From: Candidatus Nitrospira neomarina
GTDB lineage: Bacteria; Nitrospirota; Nitrospiria; Nitrospirales; UBA8639
NCBI RefSeq assembly: GCF_032051675.1
Contig: NZ_CP116968.1
Coordinates: forward strand, 1,736,001 to 1,800,000
Length of the DNA: 64,000 nucleotides
Reading direction: 5' to 3'
In this document: positions 8,801 through 16,269 of the stretch, piece by piece
Numbering within the stretch: position 1 is the stretch's first letter
How the letters are laid out: every line of letters starts with the position of its first letter
The notes under the pieces: generated by a model
What the model saw: only the letters and a program-made list of their open reading frames with translations
Told to the model about the DNA's origin: nothing
Databases searched by the model: none
Program-made: the position numbers and the translations under genes

Positions 8801-11590
8801 GACTACCGTGAGCACCGCGAGCATAAACGGGTGGCCTGTAGATTTGCTTTTGAGGATGAGGTGCACCAGCCAATCCCGTTCTTCAGGTTTTCGGATGAGA
8901 TCGATCACGGCTCCGAGCACGATGGGCAAAAACACCACTCCTCCGACCAGCAGGGTCCAGACCCATGCCGATCCCGGACCAAAAAACCATCCACCTATCA
9001 GCAAGGCCAGCAGTGACGGGGACACGAGGCTGCGTCGAAGGTTGTCAAATATTTTCCACACCGACAAGGCTGTAAGCGGATTGGGTGGCCGCTGCGCCTT
9101 CGATCCATTTGATCCTGGCGGTCCGAGGACATGCGGGAGAAGCCAGCCGGCAAGCTGCCAGTCCCCGCGTATCCACCGATGTCGCCGGCTCGCCTCTATG
9201 GCATAACTGGCCGGATGCTCTTCAATGATATCAACATCGGTGACCAGTGCTGAACGTGCATACCCGCTTTCCAGCAAGTCGTGACTGAGAATGAGGTTCT
9301 CAGGAAAGCGTCCATCGACAGCCTGACGAAACGCATCCACATCGTAAATGCCTTTGCCGATGAACGACCCCTCCCCGAAAATATCCTGATACACATCCGA
9401 GACCTCACGCGTATAGGGATCGACTCCTGATTCACCTGCGAACAGTTTCGTAAACCGTGACTGCCCGGCACTGATCAGGCTGATTGACGTGCGTGGTTGA
9501 AGAATGGCGTAACCCTCCACGATACGCCCCTTGTCCGGATCGTATACCGGCCGATTGAGAGGATGAGCCATGTTGCCGATCAACGTGCGTGCCGTGTCAC
9601 GGGGTAGTTGCGTATCGGTATCCAAGGTGATGACATACTTGATTGAACTGAGGAGGGATGGATCACCGACAATATCCGAGAATGCCGTTTGCGCCTCTCC
9701 CCGCAGCACGGCATTGAACTGCTCCAGCTTGCCACGTTTGCGCTCATATCCCATCCACACCTGTTCGTATGAATTCCACATCCGAGGCCGGTGAAACAGA
9801 TAGAAGATGCAGGGGCGGTCCTCGCGGTAGGTCTCATTGAGCGCCTGGACACCTGCGCGGGCGCGGGCGAGCAACGCGTCATCATCCGGCAGCGTGCGCT
9901 CAGGCGCGTCACGAAAATCCGTCAACAAGGCAAAGAACAGATGGGGATCGCGATTCCCCAGATACCGGATTTCTAGGGCTTCGAGAAGCTCATCAATCTC
10001 TTGCGACCGGCTCAGCAAGGTGGGAACCACGACCATCGTGCGGTGAGCGTGTGGAATACCCCTTGAGAAATCCAAGCGTGGTAACGCCCGAGGCGCCAAG
10101 GTCAGCGTGACCACCAGATTCACCACCGAGACGGCCAGCGCCGAGACACCCATCATTCCGGTTATGCCCAAAAACCAGAACCGCCAATCACCCGGCCCGA
10201 ACCCCTCGAAAGAGAACAGCACCGCCGATGTCGCAAGGGCCGTGAGCAACAGGATGGGTCCGAGATACAGGATCAGGCGGAAAGGCCGACTGGCCCGGCT
10301 GACACGCAACTTCCACGACACCCGGCAATTCACCCCACGCTCCAGTAGGTCGCGTCCGTGATCGATCAGATAGTATCCGATATGGGAAGCACGGTCGTTA
10401 GAACCCATCCGCGCTGCAGCCGTTTGCGCAAGCACAATGGCTTGGCGTGCGACACCCCATTCACTGCACGAACTGCCTCTCGCCACATCTTCGATAACAT
10501 GCCGATACCGGTCGCGGGTGGCGAAATCCTGGTTGGTGTACATTCCCGTCGGGTCTTCACACAAGGTCTGTTCGACAACACTGAGCGACTCGACGTAATT
10601 CTTCCAATCCGTTGCGCCGATGAAACGCAGACTACCGATACTGTTGGCAATGGAGATCTGATTGGTCGCGGCCGTTCGACCTGCCGCCTCCGACAACTGC
10701 GTGGCCGTCACTCCTTGTTCAAGGAGTTTGTGTTCGACCCAGGTTTGAATGAACGCCATCGCTGGCCCCTGAGCCTGAAGTCTTGCGTAAAATTCCTCTA
10801 CAAAGGGTGCGGTCAACGGCACATCGGCATTGGCGAACTCGGCGAGCAACTGAACAAGCTGTTTCGGTTTTTCTTCGGCCGTCACGTGCATGCGGTCTGC
10901 CCAACTGATAGCCGCGTCGCGCTCCTCGCGCCGACGGGCAATACGCAACCCCACGCGACGAAGGTTTTCCAATAGCGCCAACTGCAGCATAATCGGGAAT
11001 GCCCACAATTCGCCCAGTCTTAACGGTTCAATGGTCTGGTAGGCGGCGACAAAATGGGTGGCATTGTCGCTGTCGACACGACCGTCCATATGAGAGATCA
11101 ACTCCAGCGCCAGGTCATAGATTCTGGGAAAACCGGCTGACGGGCCATCAGCCAGTCGCGGCAACTGCCGGCTGTATCCTCGCGGCAGATGCCGACGTGC
11201 CAGAACGATCTGCTGCTCAATGAGATAAAAATTATCAAGCAACCATGCCTCTGCCGGGACGATCCGTTGTCCGGGCGTCACGGCGGCGGTCACCAGATCA
11301 TACGCCGCCAGCAGCACACGCTCATTGTCCCCCAGCCGTGGTAATAACCTGTCCGGCCCAGGGTGCGGATCGAGTGTATGCTGTCCAGCGAGCGTGACCG
11401 CATGACGTTTTAATTGCTCGATGCTGAACAGCTCCGAGCGCAGCAACTCTGTATCCCCTGCGTCACGCAACACATTCCGTGCAGGTAATAACAATCCGAA
11501 TTTTTTGCCGAAAATGGTAATGATGATGACATTCTCCTCGCTCGAATTGGGTCGTCCGAGCAGTACTGGTCTTAGACCTGGGTTTGGCAA
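2840..11590 (-). CDS. ndvB: Cyclic beta-1,2-glucan synthase (NdvB/Cgs type)
   Basis: A single 2916-residue inner-membrane protein, close to the usual 2800-2900 residues of rhizobial/Brucella Cgs. It should polymerise UDP-glucose into beta-1,2-glucan, trim it and cyclise it for export to the periplasm. Visible order: an N-terminal soluble region; membrane segments near residue 440; a GT84 glycosyltransferase with DTDTQLPRD near 657 and RHRWIRGDW near 805; further membrane segments at about 850-1020; a glycoamylase-like region near 1360; and two GH94-like (cellobiose/chitobiose phosphorylase) blocks, starting near 1630 and 2130 and including GDWNDGMN near 2591. The longest frame starts at a TTG (11588-11590) just after an in-frame stop and has no clear ribosome site, so the real start may be slightly downstream. 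It converges on the multicopper oxidase, 51 bp between stops. Confidence 0.93.
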   Translation of the reverse strand: MPNPGLRPVLLGRPNSSEENVIIITIFGKKFGLLLPARNVLRDAGDTELLRSELFSIEQLKRHAVTLAGQHTLDPHPGPDRLLPRLGDNERVLLAAYDLVTAAVTPGQRIVPAEAWLLDNFYLIEQQIVLARRHLPRGYSRQLPRLADGPSAGFPRIYDLALELISHMDGRVDSDNATHFVAAYQTIEPLRLGELWAFPIMLQLALLENLRRVGLRIARRREERDAAISWADRMHVTAEEKPKQLVQLLAEFANADVPLTAPFVEEFYARLQAQGPAMAFIQTWVEHKLLEQGVTATQLSEAAGRTAATNQISIANSIGSLRFIGATDWKNYVESLSVVEQTLCEDPTGMYTNQDFATRDRYRHVIEDVARGSSCSEWGVARQAIVLAQTAAARMGSNDRASHIGYYLIDHGRDLLERGVNCRVSWKLRVSRASRPFRLILYLGPILLLTALATSAVLFSFEGFGPGDWRFWFLGITGMMGVSALAVSVVNLVVTLTLAPRALPRLDFSRGIPHAHRTMVVVPTLLSRSQEIDELLEALEIRYLGNRDPHLFFALLTDFRDAPERTLPDDDALLARARAGVQALNETYREDRPCIFYLFHRPRMWNSYEQVWMGYERKRGKLEQFNAVLRGEAQTAFSDIVGDPSLLSSIKYVITLDTDTQLPRDTARTLIGNMAHPLNRPVYDPDKGRIVEGYAILQPRTSISLISAGQSRFTKLFAGESGVDPYTREVSDVYQDIFGEGSFIGKGIYDVDAFRQAVDGRFPENLILSHDLLESGYARSALVTDVDIIEEHPASYAIEASRRHRWIRGDWQLAGWLLPHVLGPPGSNGSKAQRPPNPLTALSVWKIFDNLRRSLVSPSLLALLIGGWFFGPGSAWVWTLLVGGVVFLPIVLGAVIDLIRKPEERDWLVHLILKSKSTGHPFMLAVLTVVLLPYETLISLNAILRSGVRMLFTRRGLLLWHMRSYVSRNARRTLVDFFMEMWIGPALAVMLTFALGISRPEEWLFCVPVLLLWLGSPIVGWWISLPLMGPVPDLTIEQRAFLRGSARRTWRFFAKFVSPEDNWLPPDNFQEHPASGIASRTSPTNIGMALLANLSAYDFGYISAGEFLRRTDHTLATMEKLERYRGHFYNWYDTRTLKPLRPLYVSSVDSGNLAGSLLTLQAGLAELKDQPVLSSCLFRGLQDTLQVLAEHVPSIPAPDLAKKIKVLQDKLDTLTLNGEPQTLAAADHLLGEIHRTAEELVAWLPADSDIDGELYQWAQAFDQQSCALRDDLRWLVPEPRHFTNTPTLAVLARERTVGTEGLSSAGMGVSPHTGAVERIRIIDDLVNRCRELAVMDFEFLYDASCGLLTIGYDVGERRRDPSCYDLLASEARLASFLLIAQGQLPQKHWFSLGRQLTSYGGAVSLISWSGSMFEYLMPQLIMPSYQNTLLEQTCKAVVSRQIEYGRQRAVPWGISESCYNATDMHHVYQYRAFGVPGLGFKRGLGDDLVIAPYASALALTVMPQEACHNLQTMATNGFCGIYGFYEAVDYTPSRVPRGKNHAIVRTFMAHHQGMSLLAFAHVLLNRPMQRRFMSAPHVRATELLLQERVPKKGATLHPHAAEVSAAARPAATEGGAIMRVFIDPNTPIPEVHLLSNGRYHVMATNAGGGYSRWRDLAVTRWREDVTCDSWGTFIYLRDRDSGRYWSTAYQPTLRQADHYEAIFVQGRAEYRRRDQGIEVHTEVSVSPEDDVEIRRVTLTNLSTRIRHIEVTSYAEVVLAPLNADLAHRSFSNLFVQTEILPDRQAILCRRRARTPGEATPWMFHLLAAPGAVADEPSYETDRSKFIGRGRTAANPEILESDDRSSPLSNTDGSVLDPIVAIRRTLSLSSDESATVQIISGVAETREAALVLLEKYCDRHFVERAFEMAWFQSQEVLRHLNATEAEAQVYGRLATSVIFANGLRRAASSVIARNQLGQSGLWRFVVSGDLPIVLLRIGDRNRIDLVKQVLQAHAYWRMKGLTVDLVIVNEDFSGYRAVLQDQIMGLINAGPEAQILDRPGGVFVRRAEELSEEDRVLFQTVARVVLTDTAETLLEQVERLVPVVRVPDRLESLRLPAVLPAQPLAARDRIFCNGLGGFTPDGREYVVTLEPGQHTPAPWANVIASPHIGTVLSESGSAYTWVENAHEFRLTTWHNDSLSDSSGEALYIRDEETGAFWSPTPLPASGRSGYVCRHGFGYSVFEHHEAGIASELFTYVAMDAPVKFVVIKLRNHSKGPRRLSLTGYWELVLGEWRHTNMMHIVTETDPHSGALFARNPYGRECANRTVFVQVSERERTVTGNRTEFIGRNGSLASPAAMRLKRLSGKTGAGLDPCAAIQTPIELVEGQEREIVFIFGAARNTDEAHYFIERFGGPAGARWALEAVWNHWNRTLGAVHVETPDQALDVLANGWLVYQTLSCRLWGRSGYYQSGGAYGFRDQLQDTMALIHATPWLAREQLLRCAERQFRKGDVQHWWHPPNGQGVRTHFSDDYLWLPYAACRYVLATGDTGVLDESVHFLEGRELNPEEEAYYDQPQRSTEVASLYEHCVRSITHGLRFGEHQLPLMGCGDWNDGMNLVGRDGKGESVWLAWFLYENLQLFAGLARRRGDEPFADVCTGQASLLRDNIEAHAWDGEWYRRAYFDDGTPLGSSENAECRIDSISQSWAVISGGGDRNRARQAMAAVDTRLVRREAQLIQLLTPPFDTSDLEPGYIKGYVPGVRENGGQYTHAAIWTTMAFAMLGDRERAWELFALLNPINHGSLPDEIERYKVEPYVMCADIYGAPPHTSRGGWTWYTGAAGWMYRLTVETLLGLHLEVDHLCIAPCIPAHWESYNIHYRFRETVYHITLKRVGEKPEHVSRLMMDGVEINGVGVDETGRPQGRIHLVDDRRDHYVEVDLK

Positions 11591-12084
11591 AATGTCATGC
11601 TACGTGCTTTCCGCACGTCAGCCAGTGACCTGTCGATGGCTAATTTTTACATTGTCTTGGCTGGGATTGAGATTAACAGGGTTATAACGGACAGTGCGTA
11701 AGTACAGCTTTTTGCTGGTAAGGCCAAAGGTTTGGAGCTTGCTCAAAGTTGATTAAGCCCCGCACAGGCCTCAAGCCGTTCGACTGCGGATTGCTAAAGC
11801 TTTCGACTCACGCGCCTGTCAGCCTAAGCCATGGTAACACTATACTCATGTATGGATATAGGTACCGTGATGGCACTGGAGCGAGTGGAATAAATGTGGC
11901 CTCTTTCTGTGACGCGGAATTCGGGCTCACTTCCCCAGGACAAAGGTATTTACTATACTGAATCGACAGGTTCCTTTTTGAGCGCCGACTGAACCGAAGG
12001 GCCTGATCTTATGCCACTGAGAATTTTCAACTCGAACCCGGATGACCTTCTTACTTTCTTCTGTTGATTACAAGGACAATAACG
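11591..12084. other. Divergent intergenic region between glucan synthase and copA
   Basis: About 490 bases between two divergently transcribed genes, expected to hold both promoters. I looked for a CueR/MerR-type dyad (ACCTTCC...GGAAGGT-like) upstream of copA and did not find a convincing one. A short open frame at 11749-11961 has no ribosome site or recognisable product and is not called. Confidence 0.5.
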
Positions 12085-14577
12085 ATGGAACAAGAATCTT
12101 CTACCCCCAAAAATAAGCCCCGGCGACGGGAACTGAGCATGGCCAAGGTTGAACAGGTCAAAGACCCGGTCTGTGGGATGATGGTGGATCCGCTCACCGC
12201 TGCAGGGAAATTTGAGCATGCCGGCACCATGTACTACTTCTGCAATCCCCGCTGTCTGGACCGGTTTAGCCATGATCCGGAAGGCTATCTGACCGGGAAA
12301 CATGAGCAGTCGATGGAAGCGGAGCCCGCCAAACCCGGGACGAAATACATCTGCCCGATGTGTCCGGGTGTGGAATCGTCCACACCGGCGGCTTGCCCGA
12401 AATGTGGCATGGCGCTGGAGCCGGATATCGCAGCCGCCCCGGCCACTAAAACAGAATATGTCTGTCCCATGCATCCTGAAGTAGTACAGGACCAGCCGGG
12501 CTCCTGTCCCAAATGCGGGATGGCTCTCGAACCGCGGGAAATCACACTTGAGGAAGAAGCGAATCCCGAACTCAAAGACATGACGCGTCGGTTCTGGATC
12601 GGTCTCGTGTTGGCCTTTCCGGTCTTTTTCCTGGCCATGTCCGAAATGATTCCCGGCAATCCCATTCAGGAAATCCTGCCACCTTCGGTGATGTCATGGG
12701 TACAGTGGGCATTAGCCACGCCCGTGGTCTTATGGTGTGGATGGCCGTTCTTTCAGCGCGCGTGGGCTTCCCTCGTGAACCGCAGCCTCAACATGTTTAC
12801 GTTGATTGCGTTGGGAACCGGCACAGCCTATGTCTATAGCACCGTGGCCACGCTTGCGCCTCAATTATTTCCTGCCTCCTTCAGAGGAGAGGGCGGTGAG
12901 GTCGCCGTGTATTTTGAGGCTGCCGCCGTGATCACCGTCCTCGTGCTATTGGGCCAGGTCCTGGAATTGCGGGCTCGCAGCCAGACAGGCAGCGCCATTA
13001 AAGCCTTGCTGGGCCTGGCCCCAAAAACTGCCCGCCGAATTCGCGAGAATGGCGAGGAAGAAGACGTCCCCGTAGATTCCGTGCATCCAGGAGACAAGCT
13101 TCGGATCCGGCCGGGAGAAAAAATTCCAATCGACGGAGTCATCCTTGAGGGTCAAAGTGCCGTGGATGAATCGATGATTACCGGAGAATCGATCCCGGTG
13201 GAAAAAGAGGCAGAGGCTCAGGTCACCGGGGGAACCGTCAATGGCACGGGGACGTTGGTGATGCGAGTTGAACGAGTGGGTCGGGATACCGTCCTGGCGC
13301 AAATAGTTCGCATGGTCAGCGAAGCCCAACGCAGTCGTGCGCCCATTCAACGGATGGCCGATCTGGTAGCCGCCTATTTTGTCCCGATTGTCGTCGGGGT
13401 GGCATTTCTGACCTTCTTGATCTGGGCGATGTTCGGCCCAGAGCCTCGTATGGCTCACGCGCTCGTCAACGCGGTGGCGGTCCTCATTATCGCCTGTCCA
13501 TGCGCGTTGGGTTTGGCCACTCCTATGTCGATTATGGTGGGGACCGGACGAGGAGCCACAGCCGGCGTTCTAATGAAACATGCGGAAGCCCTGGAGCAAT
13601 TGGAGAAAGTGGATACTCTCGTCGTTGATAAAACGGGAACTCTCACAGAAGGCAAACCCAAGCTGATGTCAGTCGTGTCCCTTTCCGATATGCCGGAAGA
13701 GGACCTGCTGCGATTGGTCGCCAGCCTGGAACGCAACAGCGAACATCCTCTGGCCTCCGCCATTGTGAACGGGGCGAAAGACAAAGGGCTGGAGTTAGGG
13801 AAGGCTCAGGACTTTCAGTCGAAAACCGGCAAAGGCGTGACCGGAACCGTCAAGGGACACAGCATGGCACTCGGCACACGGAAGTTTTTGGAGGAAGAGC
13901 ATAACGTAAAGCCCGAGTCCTTCGGGCCATTGACGGACAAGGCAGAGGACCTGCGCCGGGACGGCCAAACCGTCATGTTTGTGGCCATCGCAAATCAAAT
14001 CGCCGGACTCATCGGCGTCGCCGACCCGATTAAACCATCAACGTCGGAAGCCATTCGCCTGTTGCATGAAGAAGGGATTCACGTAGTCATGGTGTCCGGC
14101 GATCATCAACAGACTGCACAGGCGGTCGGACAGAAGCTCGGCATCGATGAGGTGAAAGCGGAAGTGTTGCCCGAGGAGAAAAGCCGGATCATCCAACAAC
14201 TTCAGGCACAAGGAAAAATCGTGGCCATGGCCGGAGACGGCATCAATGACGCACCCGCCCTCGCTCAAGCCCAGGTCGGCATTGCCATGGGGACCGGTAC
14301 GGATGTGGCCATGGAAAGTGCGGGGATCACGTTGGTCAAAGGGGATCTTCGAGGCATTGCCCGTGCCCGCCGGCTCAGCCAGGCGACCATGCGCAACATT
14401 CGTCAAAATCTCTTCTTTGCTTTTTTCTACAACGCCATTGGAGTGCCGATTGCGGCCGGTATTCTCTATCCGGCATTCGGCATACTTTTAAGTCCGATGA
14501 TTGCGGCAGCCGCCATGACGTTCAGCTCGGTTTCGGTCATTACCAATGCCCTCCGATTACGAACCATCAAGCTCTAA
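12085..14577 (+). CDS. copA: Copper-translocating P1B-type ATPase with YHS and two HMBD domains
   Basis: An 830-residue cation pump for Cu(I) (or Ag(I)) export across the inner membrane. N-terminal order: a YHS domain (DPVCGM near residue 25, CNPRC near 54), then two heavy-metal-binding modules of the CPMxP...CPKCGM type, then the P-ATPase core. The core shows the CPC membrane motif (ACPCALG, near 470), the phosphorylation site DKTGT (D515) and GDGIND (from G717). The usual ferredoxin-like GMxCxxC domain is not seen; YHS and HMBD replace it. In the first HMBD the family CPMHP reads CPMCP. The ATG at 12085 was chosen because AAGGAC lies about 9 bases upstream; an upstream TTG in frame is less likely. 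It belongs functionally with the oxidase and efflux gene at 1-2.8 kb although the glucan synthase separates them. Confidence 0.95.
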   Translation: MEQESSTPKNKPRRRELSMAKVEQVKDPVCGMMVDPLTAAGKFEHAGTMYYFCNPRCLDRFSHDPEGYLTGKHEQSMEAEPAKPGTKYICPMCPGVESSTPAACPKCGMALEPDIAAAPATKTEYVCPMHPEVVQDQPGSCPKCGMALEPREITLEEEANPELKDMTRRFWIGLVLAFPVFFLAMSEMIPGNPIQEILPPSVMSWVQWALATPVVLWCGWPFFQRAWASLVNRSLNMFTLIALGTGTAYVYSTVATLAPQLFPASFRGEGGEVAVYFEAAAVITVLVLLGQVLELRARSQTGSAIKALLGLAPKTARRIRENGEEEDVPVDSVHPGDKLRIRPGEKIPIDGVILEGQSAVDESMITGESIPVEKEAEAQVTGGTVNGTGTLVMRVERVGRDTVLAQIVRMVSEAQRSRAPIQRMADLVAAYFVPIVVGVAFLTFLIWAMFGPEPRMAHALVNAVAVLIIACPCALGLATPMSIMVGTGRGATAGVLMKHAEALEQLEKVDTLVVDKTGTLTEGKPKLMSVVSLSDMPEEDLLRLVASLERNSEHPLASAIVNGAKDKGLELGKAQDFQSKTGKGVTGTVKGHSMALGTRKFLEEEHNVKPESFGPLTDKAEDLRRDGQTVMFVAIANQIAGLIGVADPIKPSTSEAIRLLHEEGIHVVMVSGDHQQTAQAVGQKLGIDEVKAEVLPEEKSRIIQQLQAQGKIVAMAGDGINDAPALAQAQVGIAMGTGTDVAMESAGITLVKGDLRGIARARRLSQATMRNIRQNLFFAFFYNAIGVPIAAGILYPAFGILLSPMIAAAAMTFSSVSVITNALRLRTIKL

Positions 14578-15142
14578 CAGAATGTTGAAAACGTATGCCC
14601 TGAGTCCGGCCGAAGGGGAAACCGTGCCGGCGCCTGAATTCCCGGCCTTTGGAGCCGAAGCGACATCGGCGAATAGGCTTGGCAGGCAAGGCGACGGTTA
14701 TTTGAGCCAATGAAAAGGAGGAGAGATGGATCCCCGTTACCAACTTGTGGGGATGACGACTGGTATAGTTTCCGCCTTTACCCGACCCGTTCTATATCCT
14801 CAATGGCATGCCATGTCGTTCCGGTGGGATATCTCAATTGGCTGACGGTTCTGTATGTCTACTCCCCGTCGCTCATCCTAAGAGAAAACTAAAATCCCTT
14901 TGCGTGAGGGTGCCCCCGCCATGCTGGGTGGCCCCTTCAAGAACGGATCCCGGTTTCCTGTTATCAACGGCGGCCGTTTGAGTCGGGCTGTTGCGGGTGA
15001 GAACACAGCCTTGGGCGTAAGGGCCGCGTGCAAGCACACCAAGGCGAGGATCTAGGTTACTGCGGCATAACCTGATGCCGCTGATCTGACTTGGACATTC
15101 TGGTACAATGCTCTTATGTCCCCATTCGGAGCTTAAACATTC
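14578..15142. other. Intergenic region with decayed sequence
   Basis: About 565 bases with no intact gene. Just after copA the sequence TGTTGAAAA followed by GCCCTGAGTCCGGCCGAAGG resembles parts of the dispersed repeat at 44.2 kb, but the rest does not match. At 14873-14950 on the minus strand lies a helicase tail remnant, listed separately. The promoter of the secreted-protein gene should be near the right end. Confidence 0.5.
14873..14950 (-). pseudogene. Remnant of SNF2-helicase C-terminus
   Basis: The minus strand encodes VLEGATQHGGG, then TLTQRDFSFLLG and a stop. This closely matches the last residues of the intact SNF2 helicase at 16270-19806 (VLEGATPHGGG, SLSQKDFDFLLE). Upstream of this short stretch the frame no longer resembles a helicase. 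It is best read as the surviving 3' tail of a second, deleted helicase copy, or a small duplicated fragment. Confidence 0.7.
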
Positions 15143-15610
15143 ATGAGATCCATGAGCAGATACCTTCTCTCTATTGTGGCGGTTATTGGGCTGGGGGGCG
15201 CCCTCACAGCGGGTCAACTACTGGCCCAGCCTGGCGAAATTGACATTTTCAATCAACAGGACACCAGAGTATTCAAGGCGGCGGCCTGTACAAAAGATCG
15301 CCGGCCGGTTGAAGCGCTGTACTACATCGTGGCCAGCCAGTCCGATCTGGCTAATGGAAAATCGTCTCCATCATCGCACCTGATGAAAGAAGCAGTGGAT
15401 GGTAACTGGCGACAGATTGCCTCCCGGTTGACGATGGAGCAAGTGACGGAAGAACGCTTTGCCGATACCTATAACGCTCTCTTGAGCGAAATGATCCCAC
15501 TTTTGCAGCAGGCAGTTGAGGAGAAGAGTGGCGTGTCCATCTCCGTCTCTGAAGTCAACAGCAGATCGATGGACCAGACCAAGGATCAGGACGTTCCAGC
15601 TTGCGGTTAG
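15143..15610 (+). CDS. Small secreted protein of unknown function
   Basis: A 155-residue protein with a classic signal peptide: short basic start (MRSMSR), hydrophobic stretch, and a likely cleavage after LLAQ or nearby at about residue 29. The mature part is hydrophilic, partly helical, with two cysteines (one near residue 49 and one near the C-terminal end). I do not recognise a family. Two possible starts lie three codons apart; GGAG about 13 bases upstream fits the second (15152) better. It stands alone between the helicase remnant and a convergent K+ channel-like gene. Confidence 0.7.
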   Translation: MRSMSRYLLSIVAVIGLGGALTAGQLLAQPGEIDIFNQQDTRVFKAAACTKDRRPVEALYYIVASQSDLANGKSSPSSHLMKEAVDGNWRQIASRLTMEQVTEERFADTYNALLSEMIPLLQQAVEEKSGVSISVSEVNSRSMDQTKDQDVPACG

Positions 15611-15808
15611 GGACACAGTGCCTTCCATCTAACTCCACGGAAATTCGGTGCGGCCATGAGGAGCTGGGAAAAAGGGTCATCGTAAACAGCTAACACAGCG
15701 TGACCAGGAACGTGTGGTTAAGCCCCACGTCTGATATCACTTTGGTTCACCTAGGAAAGACCATATCAGCAGCATAAATGGGTCCCCAGTGGTGGAACTT
15801 CAAGCATT

Positions 15809-16246
15809 TCACCCTGACTGAGAATTCTTGCGGTGAAGGGTTTCCATTTGGAGGTAGATGCAGGACGCCGTCCAGGTAATCAGAACCAACCCGGTCAGTG
15901 ATTCTATTCCAGTGAGAAAGCGAAGCGGGCCGGTTGGAATAAGATCGCCAAAACCTAAAGTCGTATAGGTGACAAAAGAGTAATAGACACAATCTTCAAA
16001 CCCAGGGGCCAACGCCCCCACGAACGTCCCATATTCTTTGGCGGAAATTAGCCCATAGTATCCCGCCGCAAAAATCAAAATTTCTGTTATATGCGCGATC
16101 AACGCCAATAAGATGCCCCAGATGACGCCTAATCTTGGTCGTTTGGATCGAGCGGGCATGAAAATGAAAATTCGGTAGACGACTTCATAATGAACCATGA
16201 CAGACAAGGCGACGAGTAGCATGGTGACAAATAAGGTCAAAAACAT
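15809..16246 (-). CDS. Two-pore-helix-type K+ channel domain protein
   Basis: A 145-residue membrane protein with about four hydrophobic stretches (1-20, 41-64, 86-100 pore region, 112-130). The pore carries TTLGFGD at 95-101, a recognisable potassium selectivity filter variant (TxGFGD) of the Ion_trans_2 family. No cytoplasmic RCK/TrkA-N domain is attached, so gating is unknown. It starts 23 bp after the SNF2 helicase gene on the same strand, so the two are probably co-transcribed, although no functional link is obvious. Confidence 0.85.
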   Translation of the reverse strand: MFLTLFVTMLLVALSVMVHYEVVYRIFIFMPARSKRPRLGVIWGILLALIAHITEILIFAAGYYGLISAKEYGTFVGALAPGFEDCVYYSFVTYTTLGFGDLIPTGPLRFLTGIESLTGLVLITWTASCIYLQMETLHRKNSQSG

Positions 16247-16269
16247 GTAGGCCCCTGGTCAACGACGGT

